A DNA stretch of 64,000 nt from Anopheles merus (taxonomy: Eukaryota; Arthropoda; Insecta; Diptera; Culicidae): contig NC_054085.1 of NCBI RefSeq assembly GCF_017562075.2, positions 17,016,222 through 17,080,221 of the forward strand, written 5' to 3'. The notes under the pieces were generated by a model. The model worked only from the letters and a program-made list of their open reading frames with translations, did not search any database and was not told the origin of the DNA. The position numbers and the translations under genes were made by a program. Shown piece after piece: positions 48,778 to 62,562 of this stretch (position 1 is the first letter of the stretch; each line of letters opens with the position of its first letter).

Positions 48778-50065
48778 GGGGAAGGTAGGTAAAGACGGAC
48801 ACTGCGGGTAAGATGGACACTTTTCATAAATGCATCAAAATGGTAATTTTCGAAAAAGTTTAAAGTTAAACAACACATTTGAGAACATTTTGACATAATG
48901 TATGCAAAATTGGTAAAATCCATGAAAAAAAATAAATTTTTAATCATGTGCACCCTTGTGGATCTAATTTAACTACTGCGGATCTTAAGCTCTACAACTT
49001 GTATTGTTTATATTTCTGGAAGTTTTATTTCATGAATGAGTTGTCGTGATCATTCATGAAAAAAATGGCGCAAGAACCAGAATAAAAGCAATACAAAATA
49101 TTGTTTTCTAGAGGTTTAAACATCTTGACACCAAAACGGGAAAGACGGACATTTTGTTGTAGGGAAAGATGGACACCAAATTTATTAATTTTTTTTACTT
49201 CTTATATCAATTGGTGATGAATAGATTTCTTTAAATACCTTAAATAAGGCTATTCCGAAGCTATAAACCAATCAGCAACTAGAGAAAGTATTGAAATAAG
49301 TGAGAAATGAAATACCGGTAAAAATAGTAGCCATTCGTTATGCTACTACTCGCTCGACGCTGATGAGGCGCTTTAAGCAATAAAAATATGAGGCATTGAT
49401 ACGACATTGTTCAGGAATAGATGAGAAATTCTATGGGATTACAAATATCAAATGTTGAATTTTGACATGGTGGAAAATGGATTCAACTATTAACAAGTCC
49501 CTCAAAAAATACTGGGGTCGTGGACTTTTCGCGGAATAATTTCCTTAAAGGAAGATCTAGACTGTTGTTCTGTAAGCTGGAGCAACGTCAGCTGTAAGTG
49601 CGCGATATTTCAATAATGCTTTAGATGCTGCATTCTACGATGTATTTGAAGTGGTGCTCACAGTTCCTAAAGCCACGGATGAATGAATCGTCGTTGCAAT
49701 AGGCCAAGAATTGGTTTATAAACGTACCAGAACGTGGAAAGTGATAGAATTTGTTTCGATACTGTAAAACTCTTCACTTTCCAACGTTTCTACAGGTGTC
49801 CATCTTACCCTTCATGGTGTCCATCTTTCCTACATCAGGTGTCCGTCTTACCCGAACATTTCAAAACCACACGAAAAAAATCATGTTTTTCATTCATGAA
49901 AAAACGCGAAAAATCGATGGAAACTTATAAGTTTCAACACATTTTCTGATAAAACATGAGTGTAAGATAATGTATGCACATTTTCAGGGTCGTTGCGGTG
50001 CATGGTTATACATCCCTAAATTTTTACCATTTCCCTTAACGTGTCCGTCTTTGCCTACCTTCCCC
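48778..50065. mobile_element. non-autonomous DNA transposon with TA-flanked inverted ends (element C)
   Basis: The left end is TA/GGGGAAGGTAGGTAAAGACGGA followed by CACTGCGGGTAAGATGGACAC. The right end, read inverted, is GGGGAAGGTAGGCAAAGACG, so about 25 bases match with one difference. GACAC-type motifs recur inside in both orientations: near 49126-49176 (TTGACACC, GACGGACA, GATGGACACC) and near 49796-49855 (GTGTCCATCTTACCC, then GTGTCCATC and GTGTCCGTCTTACCC). The element is 1288 bp. The longest ORF (71 codons at 49734-49949) is not transposase-like. It shares ACACTGCGGGTA and the following GACAC motif with element A. Its better preserved ends suggest it is younger than A. Confidence 0.9.
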
Positions 50066-50067
50066 TA

Positions 50068-50440
50068 CGTAAACATCTCTGGAAAATATAGAATAATCAC
50101 TTCAACACAGCTTTTGTGATGTAAAAACTGTTAAAAGTTTAAAATAAAATAAACATTTCAATCAAATCGTTTCAACTACTGGTTGGTATACATGTTTGAA
50201 GAATGAATAGGTTGTACACTACATAAAAGTCTACCTATTTACTCTTTATATATCTGCTGAAGAGAAGAATACTTCCAGAATTTCGAGTTTGTTGGGCTAG
50301 TAGCTATAAACGATTCTTATTGGAGTTGTTTATTTTCAACCACTTATCACCACAGTTTAGTTTTGCTGTATGTAATGCAATTTAAGCTAAAACATTTGTT
50401 ATTGGTAAAGTTTCCATTTCAACAAAAACCATAGCAAAAT
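50068..50440. other. AT-rich right flank of element C
   Basis: AT-rich sequence with no ORF or repeat of note. Confidence 0.35.
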
Positions 50441-52131
50441 TTGTATGCACTTCAATTGCCCGTGCGACCAAACAACACGGTGTGAACATAAAACGCATCT
50501 GCTACATTCAAGTCCCGGGCACGTGATCTCCGTTTGTCGGAGTGCGCGACAAACAAGCGCGCTAATAAAAACAATATTGTATCCAAATTTGCAATGTGTT
50601 AAAGCGAGCGCGCGCGAGACAACACGTTACGGTTCCGTTCGTACCGCGCGTATTTGCTGTAACTCATGATATTATCACTCAAATCGAACGGAGCTAGCGG
50701 CGAATCTCGCGTACGTCTGAAAGCTGATGGCACTGTGGAACAGAATTTCTCCGTACGTCAGCGTGATGTGCGTCTGCGAGGGCCGTACGGGGGACGTCTC
50801 GGTTACGGATATGACGTGCCTATCGGGTCGCTGTAGTTGTCGTTTGATTGTGCACGTAAACAAATTTTTCGCCATCAACGGGAATTGGCATCACTGGAGC
50901 AGCGTTGCGAGCCTCGGGTGGACAAAATTGTGCCCTTTGAAGTACAATAAATTCAACGGAAAATGCTTACAGTACTGAATGGTTTTACCTCGTTTCAGAA
51001 TGCTCCAAATCGCATCTTTATTTCGCAGAATCTCCAAAATGCTTCATTCGTTCAATCCGTTCCCAGTGTGCACTAACACCATTATCCATTGCCCTTAGGG
51101 ATACCAAGCGCTCAACAGCTTTCGGGAGCGCTCGCGTGTGCGGGAGGTCGCCAGACTTTCCATTTGGTTTGTGCGCGACGGCAACGAAACATCACAACTC
51201 CAGCATGACATCGCTCCCCCAAAAAAACACGCGCGAAAGTACGGGTGAAAATTTGGCGAATAAATGATAATATTCACCACCACCACCAAGACCAAAGGGA
51301 CATACGGGCCATTCGGGCTCATCCGAGGCAATTCATCCTGGTGCCCGGTGCCGGCAACGATCGTGTCATTTGCAACAGCTTCACCGGGAACAGTCATTCT
51401 CCACGGTCGCTCCCCAGACAGAACGGCCCGAGTGGTGGTGGCGTGTTTATGAGTGCGCGATTCTATCTGCTCACGTTCCTTTGCGAACACACATGGTGGT
51501 GGTATGGATTTGATGCGGAAGTCCTCCTCCCACCCCGGGAGGCAGTGAGGAGGTGGTATGATTTGATTAGAGATGACATCGGATGAAATTCTAGCGTACA
51601 AGCATCCGCGTGCGCGTCCGCCGACGAACAGGCGACGCCGGACATCAAAGCGAAGCGAACCCGGGGCTGTTGGCATATTTTAATTATCTTGCTGCATTAT
51701 CTATCCCGGTACTCCCGCGTGTACGGCGGGTTTACTTTTATTTCATTATGCTCGTTTTGTGGTTTTGTTTTCGGGGCGGAATGTTTGCGTGGTTTGCGTG
51801 TGTGTGCTGCTTTTTTTTCGTGAGTGCACCGGCACCGCTCGGCACTGGGAAACGAGTCATTTACATTTGCGCGCTCTGGAGAGACATTTACAATCTAATA
51901 AAGGATTTATTTCTGTTTGTTGCGTTGCGTTCTTGTGGGGAACGGGATAATGAAGCCGATTGGAAATGAAATTGAATTAGCTGGAATGTGGCAGGTTTTT
52001 TTCTTTTCTTCTCCCACTCTCTGAGTGTGTGTGTGCGAGCGCGCCAGAAAACGTGCACACAAGAAGCGAAATGACTGATTTTAATCATGTAACTCATAAT
52101 TAGCTTTCCCTCTCTACCTGGAACTTTCCAG
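50441..52131. other. unique non-coding stretch
   Basis: Contains a 193-codon minus-strand ORF (51095-51676) overlapped by plus-strand ORFs and lacking domains. A T-rich plus-strand frame near 51690-51830 gives a hydrophobic peptide that reflects composition. No gene supported. Confidence 0.35.
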
Positions 52132-52194
52132 CGGCAAATGAAAAGAAAATGGTATCCCATTCACTGCAAAGCTTCGAAGCCAAAGGTAGCTTTG
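52132..52194 (+). CDS. possible 63-nt exon, unrecognised
   Basis: A pyrimidine-rich acceptor (CCCTCTCTACCTGGAACTTTCC then AG) is followed by 63 bases and a perfect donor, GTAAGT, at 52195. An ATG at 52149 would give MVSHSLQSFEAKGSF before the junction. Another frame is open throughout (RQMKRKWYPIHCKASKPK). No partner exon was identified. The splice signals are good individually but such pairs occur by chance in 64 kb. Confidence 0.2.
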
Positions 52195-53467
52195 GTAAGT
52201 GATACATAATAATGTGCTAATTACCCGCAATCGAAATAATGTCCCCACTGATTGACGCCATTTGTCGAACGTTCGCTCGAACCCGATTCGGTCCTTCGAG
52301 CCGGAATGAGCAATGGGTGGCTGGTAGAAACAGACACTGTCTGGACTGGTCTGGAGCGATGAAGCTCATGGTCCGATTGTCTAACAATACCGACGGTTTT
52401 CCCCCGGCACTACTACTCGGGTGGTCAACGTGCTGCACCGGTCGTTCGGAGCTTGCTGCCACGAGCCCCACACATACACAGACAGAGACAGAGAGACTGT
52501 AGCGCTTGCACCACCCGGGGTGCGGTTCCTATTATCCGGACAAGCCGGAAACTACTATCGCTTCACGTTGATTAAACACGTGACAACTTCCTTAGTTTGG
52601 CGTCCCCTGGCAACGTAATTAGTTTATTATGCCGACGACGATGATGCCTCTGTTGCCGATGGTGCTGACGATGGCGGAGTCCTTTCGTTAAGGACAATGG
52701 GGAACTTGCAGTGGAAGCTTTCTTCTTAGCCAACGTTCTAAGCCCTTAAGTTCTAGTCTCCTATAGGGTCGCATCATCGAAACCACGGTCGCTTGTAGGT
52801 TTGCCGCGTGCCAGCCAGGTTCGCCTCCCACCGATTTATTCATATCTATTCGAGCGAAATTAGGTCTCGCTGCGTTCGGCGGGTCCTGTGGACTGGCGGG
52901 TGCGGGGAGGTGCGGCAAACCACTTCCTTGTCCTTTCTGGGGTGAAGCCACCCGGAGACTATTCATAAAGTTGTATCCATATTTCCGAGATTGATTACAG
53001 CGCAGAAGGGGCGGAGGGCGCCCAGGCTGCTAAGCCCGGAGGCGTTTAACAAGTAACCCATTAGGTTCCACCGAGGTATGGCCTCACATGCGCTCGGTCT
53101 CATCGGGCTGTGTGTATGTGTGTGTTTGTGACCGAGCCTGCGGTGTGTATGTTTCTTTCATACATCCTTTTCCCGGTATAGCGCCGTAGTTACATCGACT
53201 CGCTGCAACCTCCAGCAAAGGGCTACCGATCCTTCATCCCTGTGAGCAGAGCGCTGTGTGAGTGAATGATTGTTTCCTTTACTACCCCGCACACCAGCAG
53301 GGAGCAGTAGCTTGGGCAGCTTCATCTGCAATGCCACCGGTGGCGGGGCGGGACATGGCCCAGGCTTTGAGACGGTAGGGAAAGTGGTTTTGAAACGGTT
53401 TGTTTATTCAAATGATTGAATTTGTTTAATAACCGTACCCGTAGCTCACCTGTCGCCGTGGCGTAGA

Positions 53468-53500
53468 AGCAGCAGTAGCAGCAGAAGCAGCAGTAGCAGC
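53468..53500. repeat. imperfect CAG/TAG/AAG repeat
   Basis: About eleven AGCAG-type trinucleotides. TAG units rule out a coding role on the plus strand in that frame. Confidence 0.8.
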
Positions 53501-53946
53501 GGGGTAACGCGGCAACCGGCATTGGGCGGAAATGTTGGCAAACGGGATCACCCGACAGTGGATGATGATGATGTAAACTAGTTTTTGAAATGAAATGAAG
53601 TCACATTACCACCCCGAGGCAACACGTGACGCTTTTTGCGGTGACGCGGGAACGCCCGGGAAGAACAACACTGAAATGGCTTTCGCGTTGCTAGGATTCG
53701 AGCCGCCCCCGGGTCCCTACTGGGCTGGTGTACCATCCAGCGTGTACGCCAGGGTAGGTGGGAGGCCCTCGGTGTGAATAGAGATTGTGCTCTCGGAGCC
53801 GTTTCAAAAGGCGCAATCACGCAAAAGAAAGCACTCGAGGGGGTGGTTGCCTTGTCGTGCCGGCAAGCATGGAAGGGTAACGGGTAAATGGTAACGAATC
53901 ACGAACCACTTCGGAAAAGCTCGCGATGCTGAGCGATAAAATGGCA

Positions 53947-53969
53947 CACTCACACACACACACACACAC
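53947..53969. repeat. (CA)n microsatellite
   Basis: About eleven CA units. Confidence 0.85.
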
Positions 53970-54333
53970 TTGCACGGGAGGGAGGGCGCCACGTTCCTGC
54001 TAAAGGTGGATCGGTGTACCATGGGTGGTCTGACATTTGTGCCCGGGTATTGAAGTTACATCGAGCGTTACCAGTGCTTCCTCACCCAGCCTCCCAGCAA
54101 CCATTTGCCGCATTTTAGTTTTCCGTTCGGCAGAAAGCGAGCGCAAAACGTGTGAAAATAAAAATTTAAGCACTTTTTGTGTGTTGCAAAACGGTGCGCA
54201 TAACAAAGCACAATTGCTGTCGGCTGGAATCAACTGTGTGTTTAGGGGGCGTGACAGGGAAGGGAGAAGAAGGGAGCCGGGGAAGGGATGAACGCAAAAC
54301 GATCGATTCCACTTGAACTATGAGTACCGGGCG

Positions 54334-54355
54334 TGCGTGTGTGTGTGTGTGTGTG
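54334..54355. repeat. (GT)n microsatellite
   Basis: About ten GT units with a leading GC variant. Confidence 0.85.
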
Positions 54356-54501
54356 AATATGCTCAATGGTTTGTTAAACCATTTGTCAGAAGATTAAAGC
54401 TTTTAGAGCCTGTAAAATGCTAATACCGACGCAGGGCAAAACTGACACGTGCGTTGGCTTAAAGATGTGTGTTTGATGTTTACCATTTGTGACACAGTTC
54501 C

Positions 54502-54521
54502 GTGTGTGTGTGTGTGTGTGT
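54502..54521. repeat. (GT)n microsatellite
   Basis: Ten GT units followed by a T run. Confidence 0.85.
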
Positions 54522-55044
54522 TTTTTTTACTATTATTACCTTTACCAATGTTATAACACCCATCACACAGCACAGTCAGTGCCTGTCAGCGGCGAGCAAG
54601 AATTGAATCATTTAAAGCGAGCGCCACATTCACTAAACCCCTTGTAGATATGCAATCTTCCGCGCATTTGTCCCATTATAGCGTTGGGCGAGATGAAACA
54701 TGCGCGATTAGAATAATTAGCCCCTTCCGTTTGCTCTGCTTGCTGGGACAGCAGAGGAAAATGGACCACATAAACAACGGTAGTTAGGCAGGAAGGAAAA
54801 AAGGTGACATCCTCCCTTTTCCTGGTAAGCCGTTTCTCTTTGCGCTTAGCGGTCCACTGGCACTACAAAACAATAGCGCATAAAACCGTGCTTCTAGTGT
54901 GTCAGCTAATTTTAAGTGTCATTTTATAGCCCACACAATGCTTTCGGACCGGGGCGGCTGCAGTTTTTCGATGTGTTGTAGCGTGATCAGCGAAAATGTT
55001 TGAAGCCCAAATTAAGGTGCTCAAAGGAGATTAAAGATGGTTCG

Positions 55045-55072
55045 TCGACGACGACGACAACGACGACGACGA
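55045..55072. repeat. (GAC)n trinucleotide repeat
   Basis: About nine GAC units with one AAC interruption, not in a supported reading frame. Confidence 0.8.
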
Positions 55073-56100
55073 AAAACAGGAAAATAATTCAGTAGTGCAT
55101 CAGTCGAGGCCTCTAGCACCAAAAAGGGCGAGCTAATGAAAACCGTTGTTTCTCACTATTTTTATGATGCACGAAACAAAATATTTTGAATGACATTAGA
55201 AATTCATCCGAAAGCAATAAAACATTCCACAGCCACGCGTGTGTGTGTGTATGTACAGCAGCTATCTTCTCCTGCTGTTCCCTTCCTTTTTTGTTGGGAG
55301 GGTGAGGGCTAAGGCAACAAAGCTTTTTTTTCGAAACTTTCCAGCTGGAATGACATACACACACAGAAGAGGAGGGCACGAATGATGCCCATTTTTGGGA
55401 TGACGAAGCGAAGCCGCGTACGCAGACGGGATGCGCACCGGGCAGAGGAGGAGTAGGTCCGAATAAATTATCACCTGTACATGCTTCTGTGGCGCGAACT
55501 CTCTCTCCCTCTCTCTCCCTTAGACCATTCGTCTCCCAGGCTTGTTGGCGGGGTTCATAAATGCGTGAACGCCGAGCCGACCGAATGCGCATCGGCACAA
55601 GAGCAACGGTGCAATAAAATTCGGAACGGAAAGCCTTAAAAGCCCGTTTTTGGACAGAGTGAGGTAGTAAGGTGTTCGCGGAACAGGGCAGGGGTCATTT
55701 TGGGGAGTTCGCAGGGCGAGAGTTGGTTGGTTTCATAGATGACGAGTTCGTAAAACTAGGAGCTACAAAACCGTTGCGGAGACGTCGCTCGAAGACTGTT
55801 TGGCAGTGGTGGCCCCACAGGTTTGCGTTGTCTATCTGGCGCACGTTGCTTGACGAACTTGATCGGACCGGTCATAGAAGAACCCGTTTTGTTGTGCCGT
55901 TTGTTGTTTTTTTTGTGTATTATTTCTCTTCTTCCCTCGATTGGAGTAGAGCGCCGTTTGCGTTGGAGCTAGATTTGCGCAAGCTTAAACCGCGGACAGA
56001 CTGTCGAGAAGTGATTTTGTTGATGGTTTTAATGATCTTATGAATAGTCTTCCCATTCTTTGCCCTGATGTTTGATGCCATTTTTGCAGAGTTGTTTTGA

Positions 56101-58295
<2,195 letters not shown>

Positions 58296-58450
58296 ATGAA
58301 CAGGTACTGGTGCCGGTGCCGCGATGAAATGGTTTCTGGGAAGTATTTCAAGCGTGCTGTGATAGAGGAATTGCACAGCGACGGTCGCAACAAATGTACG
58401 GACGACGACGACGATGGATTCGAGAGCGACGCTGACATGGGTGATATAGG
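58296..58450 (+). CDS. possible acidic exon, unrecognised
   Basis: An open frame reading KYFKRAVIEELHSDG then NKCTDDDDDGFESDADMGDI ends at a donor-like ATAG/GTAAAA near 58450. An AACAG acceptor-like sequence lies just before, at about 58302. The acidic run comes from a short GAC repeat. No family recognised. Weak evidence for coding. Confidence 0.12.
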
Positions 58451-58677
58451 TAAAATATGTTTTGGACACTCTGTGTGTGTGTGAGTCCGACTTTTTTGTG
58501 TGTGTGTGATCCAAATTAGTTACACTATGTTAACAAGACAGATTAAAGTGTGGGCAAGTACGGGGGATTATGTGGTCACTTATTAAGCTCTAATGTAAGC
58601 AACTAAATGGAATAGTTTTCCGAGAAATTCAAAGCAAATAGTGATAAAGCATGGCTCAAGGTACAATTTTCCACGTG
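58451..58677. other. flank of the LINE fragment
   Basis: Two short TG runs near 58471-58484 and 58498-58508, then AT-rich sequence with no ORF. Confidence 0.35.
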
Positions 58678-59720
58678 TTTTTTTTGTTTATTTATTTAAA
58701 AGTTAACCCATCGAACTGATGTGGTTTAAACGGGTGATTGAATATTAGTTTACGCGTGTAACTTTACATGAAAGCATATCTATATATGTAAAAACGACAA
58801 AAGACGAAGAAAGCACGGTTTATGTGGTCCTTAATTGAGATATACGTAAACGCTCCCTGAATATAGCCTGAGTTATGGCGAAGTCGAACAAATCAGCGGA
58901 TGAGTTAAAACTTCTACATATGGACGCTATCGGGTTATTATCTCCATAACGCGTGTTACCTCGATCTAGGATACGCGGTGCGTCTATCGTTCGGTTCAGA
59001 ACTCCTGCTACGAACAGAGCCTTAGGATTTGCAGTTGCTTAACATCTCAAGACCTAGTAGTAGACAGCGCGATTCATAGGGTGGTAACCGAGAGCGGTAA
59101 TTCCAGGGTAACATCCGGAAAGCGTAACGATCAGTCTTTGGACTGATTCTATCCTCTCTATCCACACGTGGACACCACACAATGGACGTTGTATTCTTAA
59201 ATAGATCTAACCAGACTACCATAAAGTGCAGTAATTGCAGTTGGGCTACTAAAATCTCTTGTCATCTTAAAAATAAATCCTAACGTTCTGTTTGCGCGAT
59301 TCACGATATCCTCATAGTGCAGATGAAAAGTTAGTGCAGAATCTGGTATGACACCTAGGTCCCGAGTGCTAGCTACCCGGTTAATTATTTCATCATTCAG
59401 AACATAATTGGTATGAGCTGGACTGCGCGAACGCGAGAACGATATAATAACACATTTATCGACACAAACTTGGAGTGAATTTCCGCACAGGTGCGAATAT
59501 TTTGATATCATCCGCGTACATCAGGTGTCTTTTTTCAGGCAAAACAAATGAGACATCATTGACGTATAACAAGAACAAAGGTGGACCTAAGTTACTGCCC
59601 TGTGGCACTCCAGAGGTACATGAGAATGGGTGAGACTGAGTACCATTTATATTCGCCTCGTACATTCTGTTGGTCAGATAGGAATGTAGCCACGATGCTA
59701 GTGTTTCTGACACGCCTAAA
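58678..59720 (-). mobile_element. 5'-truncated non-LTR retrotransposon (LINE)
   Basis: Reverse transcriptase remains on the minus strand are followed, on the minus-strand 3' side, by an untranslated stretch that ends in an A-rich tail (AAATAAATAAACAAAAAAAA) at about 58678-58698. This is the expected orientation and ending of a LINE. Homology begins abruptly at about 59716, inside the reverse transcriptase, as in 5'-truncated copies. I found no flanking target duplication. The protein style is that of the Jockey/CR1-like group common in mosquitoes; the clade is not resolved. Confidence 0.85.
58820..59716 (-). pseudogene. reverse transcriptase ORF2 C-terminal half, broken
   Basis: Reading from 59716 down, the frame gives LASWLHSYLTNR, then SGVPQGSNLGP (palm region, about 59614-59582) and YADD, the catalytic motif, at 59518-59507. 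A deletion and frameshift follow just past it. The next frame continues with CVDKCVIISFSRSRSP, RDLGVI and NRTLGFIFKMTRDF to SLVRS, then an in-frame stop (TAA) and a further shift. The third frame carries DRYAFRMLPW and LPPYESRCLLLGLE, and after one more shift the tail reads NPIASICRSFN and ADLFDF to a stop at 58820. There are at least three frameshifts and one stop, so it cannot make an active enzyme. The endonuclease and N-terminal parts are missing. Confidence 0.88.
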
Positions 59721-60400
59721 GGAATAATAAAACAAACAGGAACAATAATCGGTACTTGTGAGTTGTGATTAGGTAATTTAAATAAAGAAAAGAATAAATA
59801 GTGCATCGACCCAATCATCAAAACAATATAATGTAAAAAGACAACAAATTTAGGAAAGATAAATAAATGAATACGTTTTTCAATTTTTGATATCTTTCCT
59901 TGGATTTTAATTTTGAAATTTGGAAAAAGTTATAGCTATTGACTGTGGTAACAATAAGAACTGGTTAATTGAGCCTTTACTTAACACTGAAGTCTTTTCA
60001 TTACGGTTTCAGAAAAACAAGAGCAAAAATGTCCTTAAAACTGCATTTTTAGTTCAACTTTTAGTCGTTCAAATATTGAAATGCTAATGTGTTTGTGTTA
60101 TTGGAAAAGGCGTTGAAATTATGCATTCAAAATGTAGTTCAGCTCAGTTGATAACTTTAAACTTTACCTTCGATCTTGAAAGAATAATATTTGAACCAAA
60201 AAATGTATGGCTTCATAACAGCATCAACTGAAGGCTAAAATCAAACCTTTTAGATTCATATTACCCTTTTCTGTACAGTATTATCCAGAAATTCTAATGC
60301 TAATACCTTTAAACCCTTTTCAAACATCTAACCGACTCCACTACAGCTGACGGCACAAAAAGAGTAATAAAAGTGTACAGATCATCTGGAAATCAATTCA
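59721..60400. other. AT-rich flank of the LINE fragment
   Basis: AT-rich sequence with no ORF homology. The open frame upstream of the RT homology (to 59821) is composition-driven. Confidence 0.4.
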
Positions 60401-62445
60401 CGCATAATTTATTCCTCCCCAGCGTGTCCCATGATGTCATCAAATGACTTCCTTCTGCCCTACCACCAACCTCCGCCAACCTGTCTACATGGGTTTGCTG
60501 ATGCTCGATGTAACACCATACCGGGATGATCCGGAAACATAAATCAACATACAGTACTCAGGCAGTGATTGCCAAATCCACTCCGCCACATTCAGCCCTT
60601 CAGCTGCAAACAGGTGAAGAAGGATGTCATAAAAAAACGAAGGTGTGCGTGCGTTGTTTTGTTTTGCGATTTATTTGCTCCGAGTAGGTAAAATAGATGT
60701 TTTGTGGCTTTGTGCTCTTGAAGCGATCGCAAACCATCGTCATTTGGCGAAATGGCGTAATGGTTTGTTGTTCCGGTGGGTTGGAACAATTCCTGAAATG
60801 CGGCGTGTTTATGTTTGCATGCGCATTGAACACTATTTGCACAGTTCATGTCCAAGAGACGACGAAGTCTTCTTCCCAAAGCCGAGATAGAGCTGTTTGC
60901 CTGCGGCAAACAAACACACAAAAACAAATGACACTGCAGAGTAAAGTGCGCTTACGAATAGTTTGTCTTTCCGCGCAAGGCTGACTTGCTGATTAAGTGT
61001 TTCTGTTTTGTTTTCACAAACAATTGTACTTTTATGAATACGAAGACCCGATAGAAAGGCTGAGATGTTGTTAGGACCAACAGGAGATGTTTATATTGCA
61101 GCATCTTCGAAAGAAAATGCACCGTTCACCATCGCTTCCTTTGAGTCATCGAAATCAGCCAAGCAGAAAAGTGATAATGATTGTGATTCAGTTTCGATCA
61201 GGTTTCGCACCCTCGGTGCATCCTGTCTCGTCGGGTTTCGCACTGATGTTTTTGCACCGCTTGACCGCACGTCCCAAAGCGGCACACCGACCACGCCATA
61301 TTTGCATCGCGCGATAACAAACAGCGTCTAATTGCGCCGATTGTAGGATTGGCACGTTCTGTCGGGTTTTTTTTCCGGTCCCACTGACACCTTGTTTGCT
61401 AAAAAAAAAAAAAAAAAACAGCAAACCCTTGTTAAAATGAAGCGAATCTTTTGTGGTGGATTCAATTTTTGCGTCCTCTGCTGCAGGACTCTGGAGTGTG
61501 GGAATTTCGCGAAAAGTGGTCTGGATTTTATTTAGCTTCACGCAAGTTTATTGCTCCCGAAAGGCTTATTTCGCAGAAATCAAACGCCAAACGGGCCAAA
61601 TGGGTCCAAAAATCACGCCACGGCCACTTGGAGAGCTGAACTCGTAGTTTCCGTGCAGGTTCGCCGGAGCCGGCCGCTGGAAAATGAATAAATAAACACT
61701 TATTTATACATTTGTCTATGATACAGCAATAAATTGCGCTTTACGGCACCATTATAAAGTCGCTGTGGAGAATTTATTGTGATAATAAAAAAAAAAATCT
61801 CTCTCGCTCCTTCCAGCACTGCAGCGCATAGTGAGTGTACAGTGACACCAGCGATGTAGAGCCGGTGGATGATGGAGGGGTTTTTTCGCGAAAGGGATGT
61901 GCGCACGCTAGGAAGGAAGTGCCTTTTTAGTTCTCCTTCGCCTGTGAACTAAGGGGGACGGGAGGCTGGCAGGGCTGAAAATTGCAAAATAATACTTTAG
62001 AGAAGTGGAACGAGGCAAAACAACAACAGAAACATAGACACTCTCTGGGCTCTATAGTCCCGACCGAGAAGAAAGTGTTGCGGATACAGCACGATCTGAG
62101 GCTGACTTGGGCTGGGCTACTCCTATTCCCGGCTTTGGCAACGGACGTGTTGTCGCTGGACTTCTTTTTTAATGGCGCTAGCACTCCGTTTAGCCACACA
62201 CCAGCCCAGTCCGGTAGATAACGTCCGAAGAGCGAAGACGGAGACCCGGGCGGGCGGTACGGTCGGGTGAATGAGTCGGATGACTTTTGAGCTCCGGTGA
62301 CGGTCAGCAGCCATAAATCGTGTGCCGGTGTGCCGGTGTGCTGTGCTGGACCATCTCGGGCACTAGGAGGACGCGAACGCGTGATGCACTTCCGGTGCAT
62401 TTTGTCCGCCTGGGTGGTCTGGCTGCAAGGGTTAACTATCGCGAG
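60401..62445. other. unique non-coding stretch
   Basis: Short overlapping ORFs (up to 157 codons at 61927-62400, minus) with no domains. An 18-base A run lies at 61401-61418. A CCATAAATC sequence near 62311 could serve as a TATA-like box for the ORF at 62446, but this is speculative. Confidence 0.35.
61401..61418. repeat. poly-A run, 18 bases
   Basis: An uninterrupted A run. No retroposon body is recognisable upstream of it. Confidence 0.9.
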
Positions 62446-62562
62446 ATGAAGTTGTTTGCGATACTCATTGTGTTACAATTGCATGTAAGCTGTTTTGTCA
62501 CTAGTTTTGTTCAGCAATTGCACTCTTTTGCCATTGAAGTGTTGTCGGACAAGCTTTTGTAA
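62446..62562 (+). CDS. possible 38-codon secreted peptide or first exon
   Basis: The ORF from ATG at 62446 begins MKLFAILIVLQLHVSC, a textbook signal-peptide shape with a lysine at position 2, a hydrophobic core and a short exit region. It continues with 22 mostly hydrophobic and neutral residues to a stop at 62560-62562. Within it CAT/GTAAGC at about 62484 is a usable donor, so it may be a first coding exon that is normally spliced after codon 13. The ATG has G at -3. The open frame extends further upstream to 62320, so the start choice rests on the signal peptide. Not recognised as a known family. Confidence 0.28.
   Translation: MKLFAILIVLQLHVSCFVTSFVQQLHSFAIEVLSDKLL

Larger units (their letters stand above)
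52201..56100. other. unique non-coding stretch
   Basis: Nearly 4 kb with only short or overlapping ORFs (161 codons at 55113-55598 minus and 123 at 55672-56043 plus, neither with domains). Short repeats lie at 53468-53500 (CAG-type), 53947-53969 (CA), 54334-54355 and 54502-54521 (GT) and 55045-55072 (GAC). Confidence 0.4.

Noticed and set aside
53690..53725. tRNA-like CTCGAATCC on the minus strand
   Set aside because: No matching acceptor stem, D-arm or A box.
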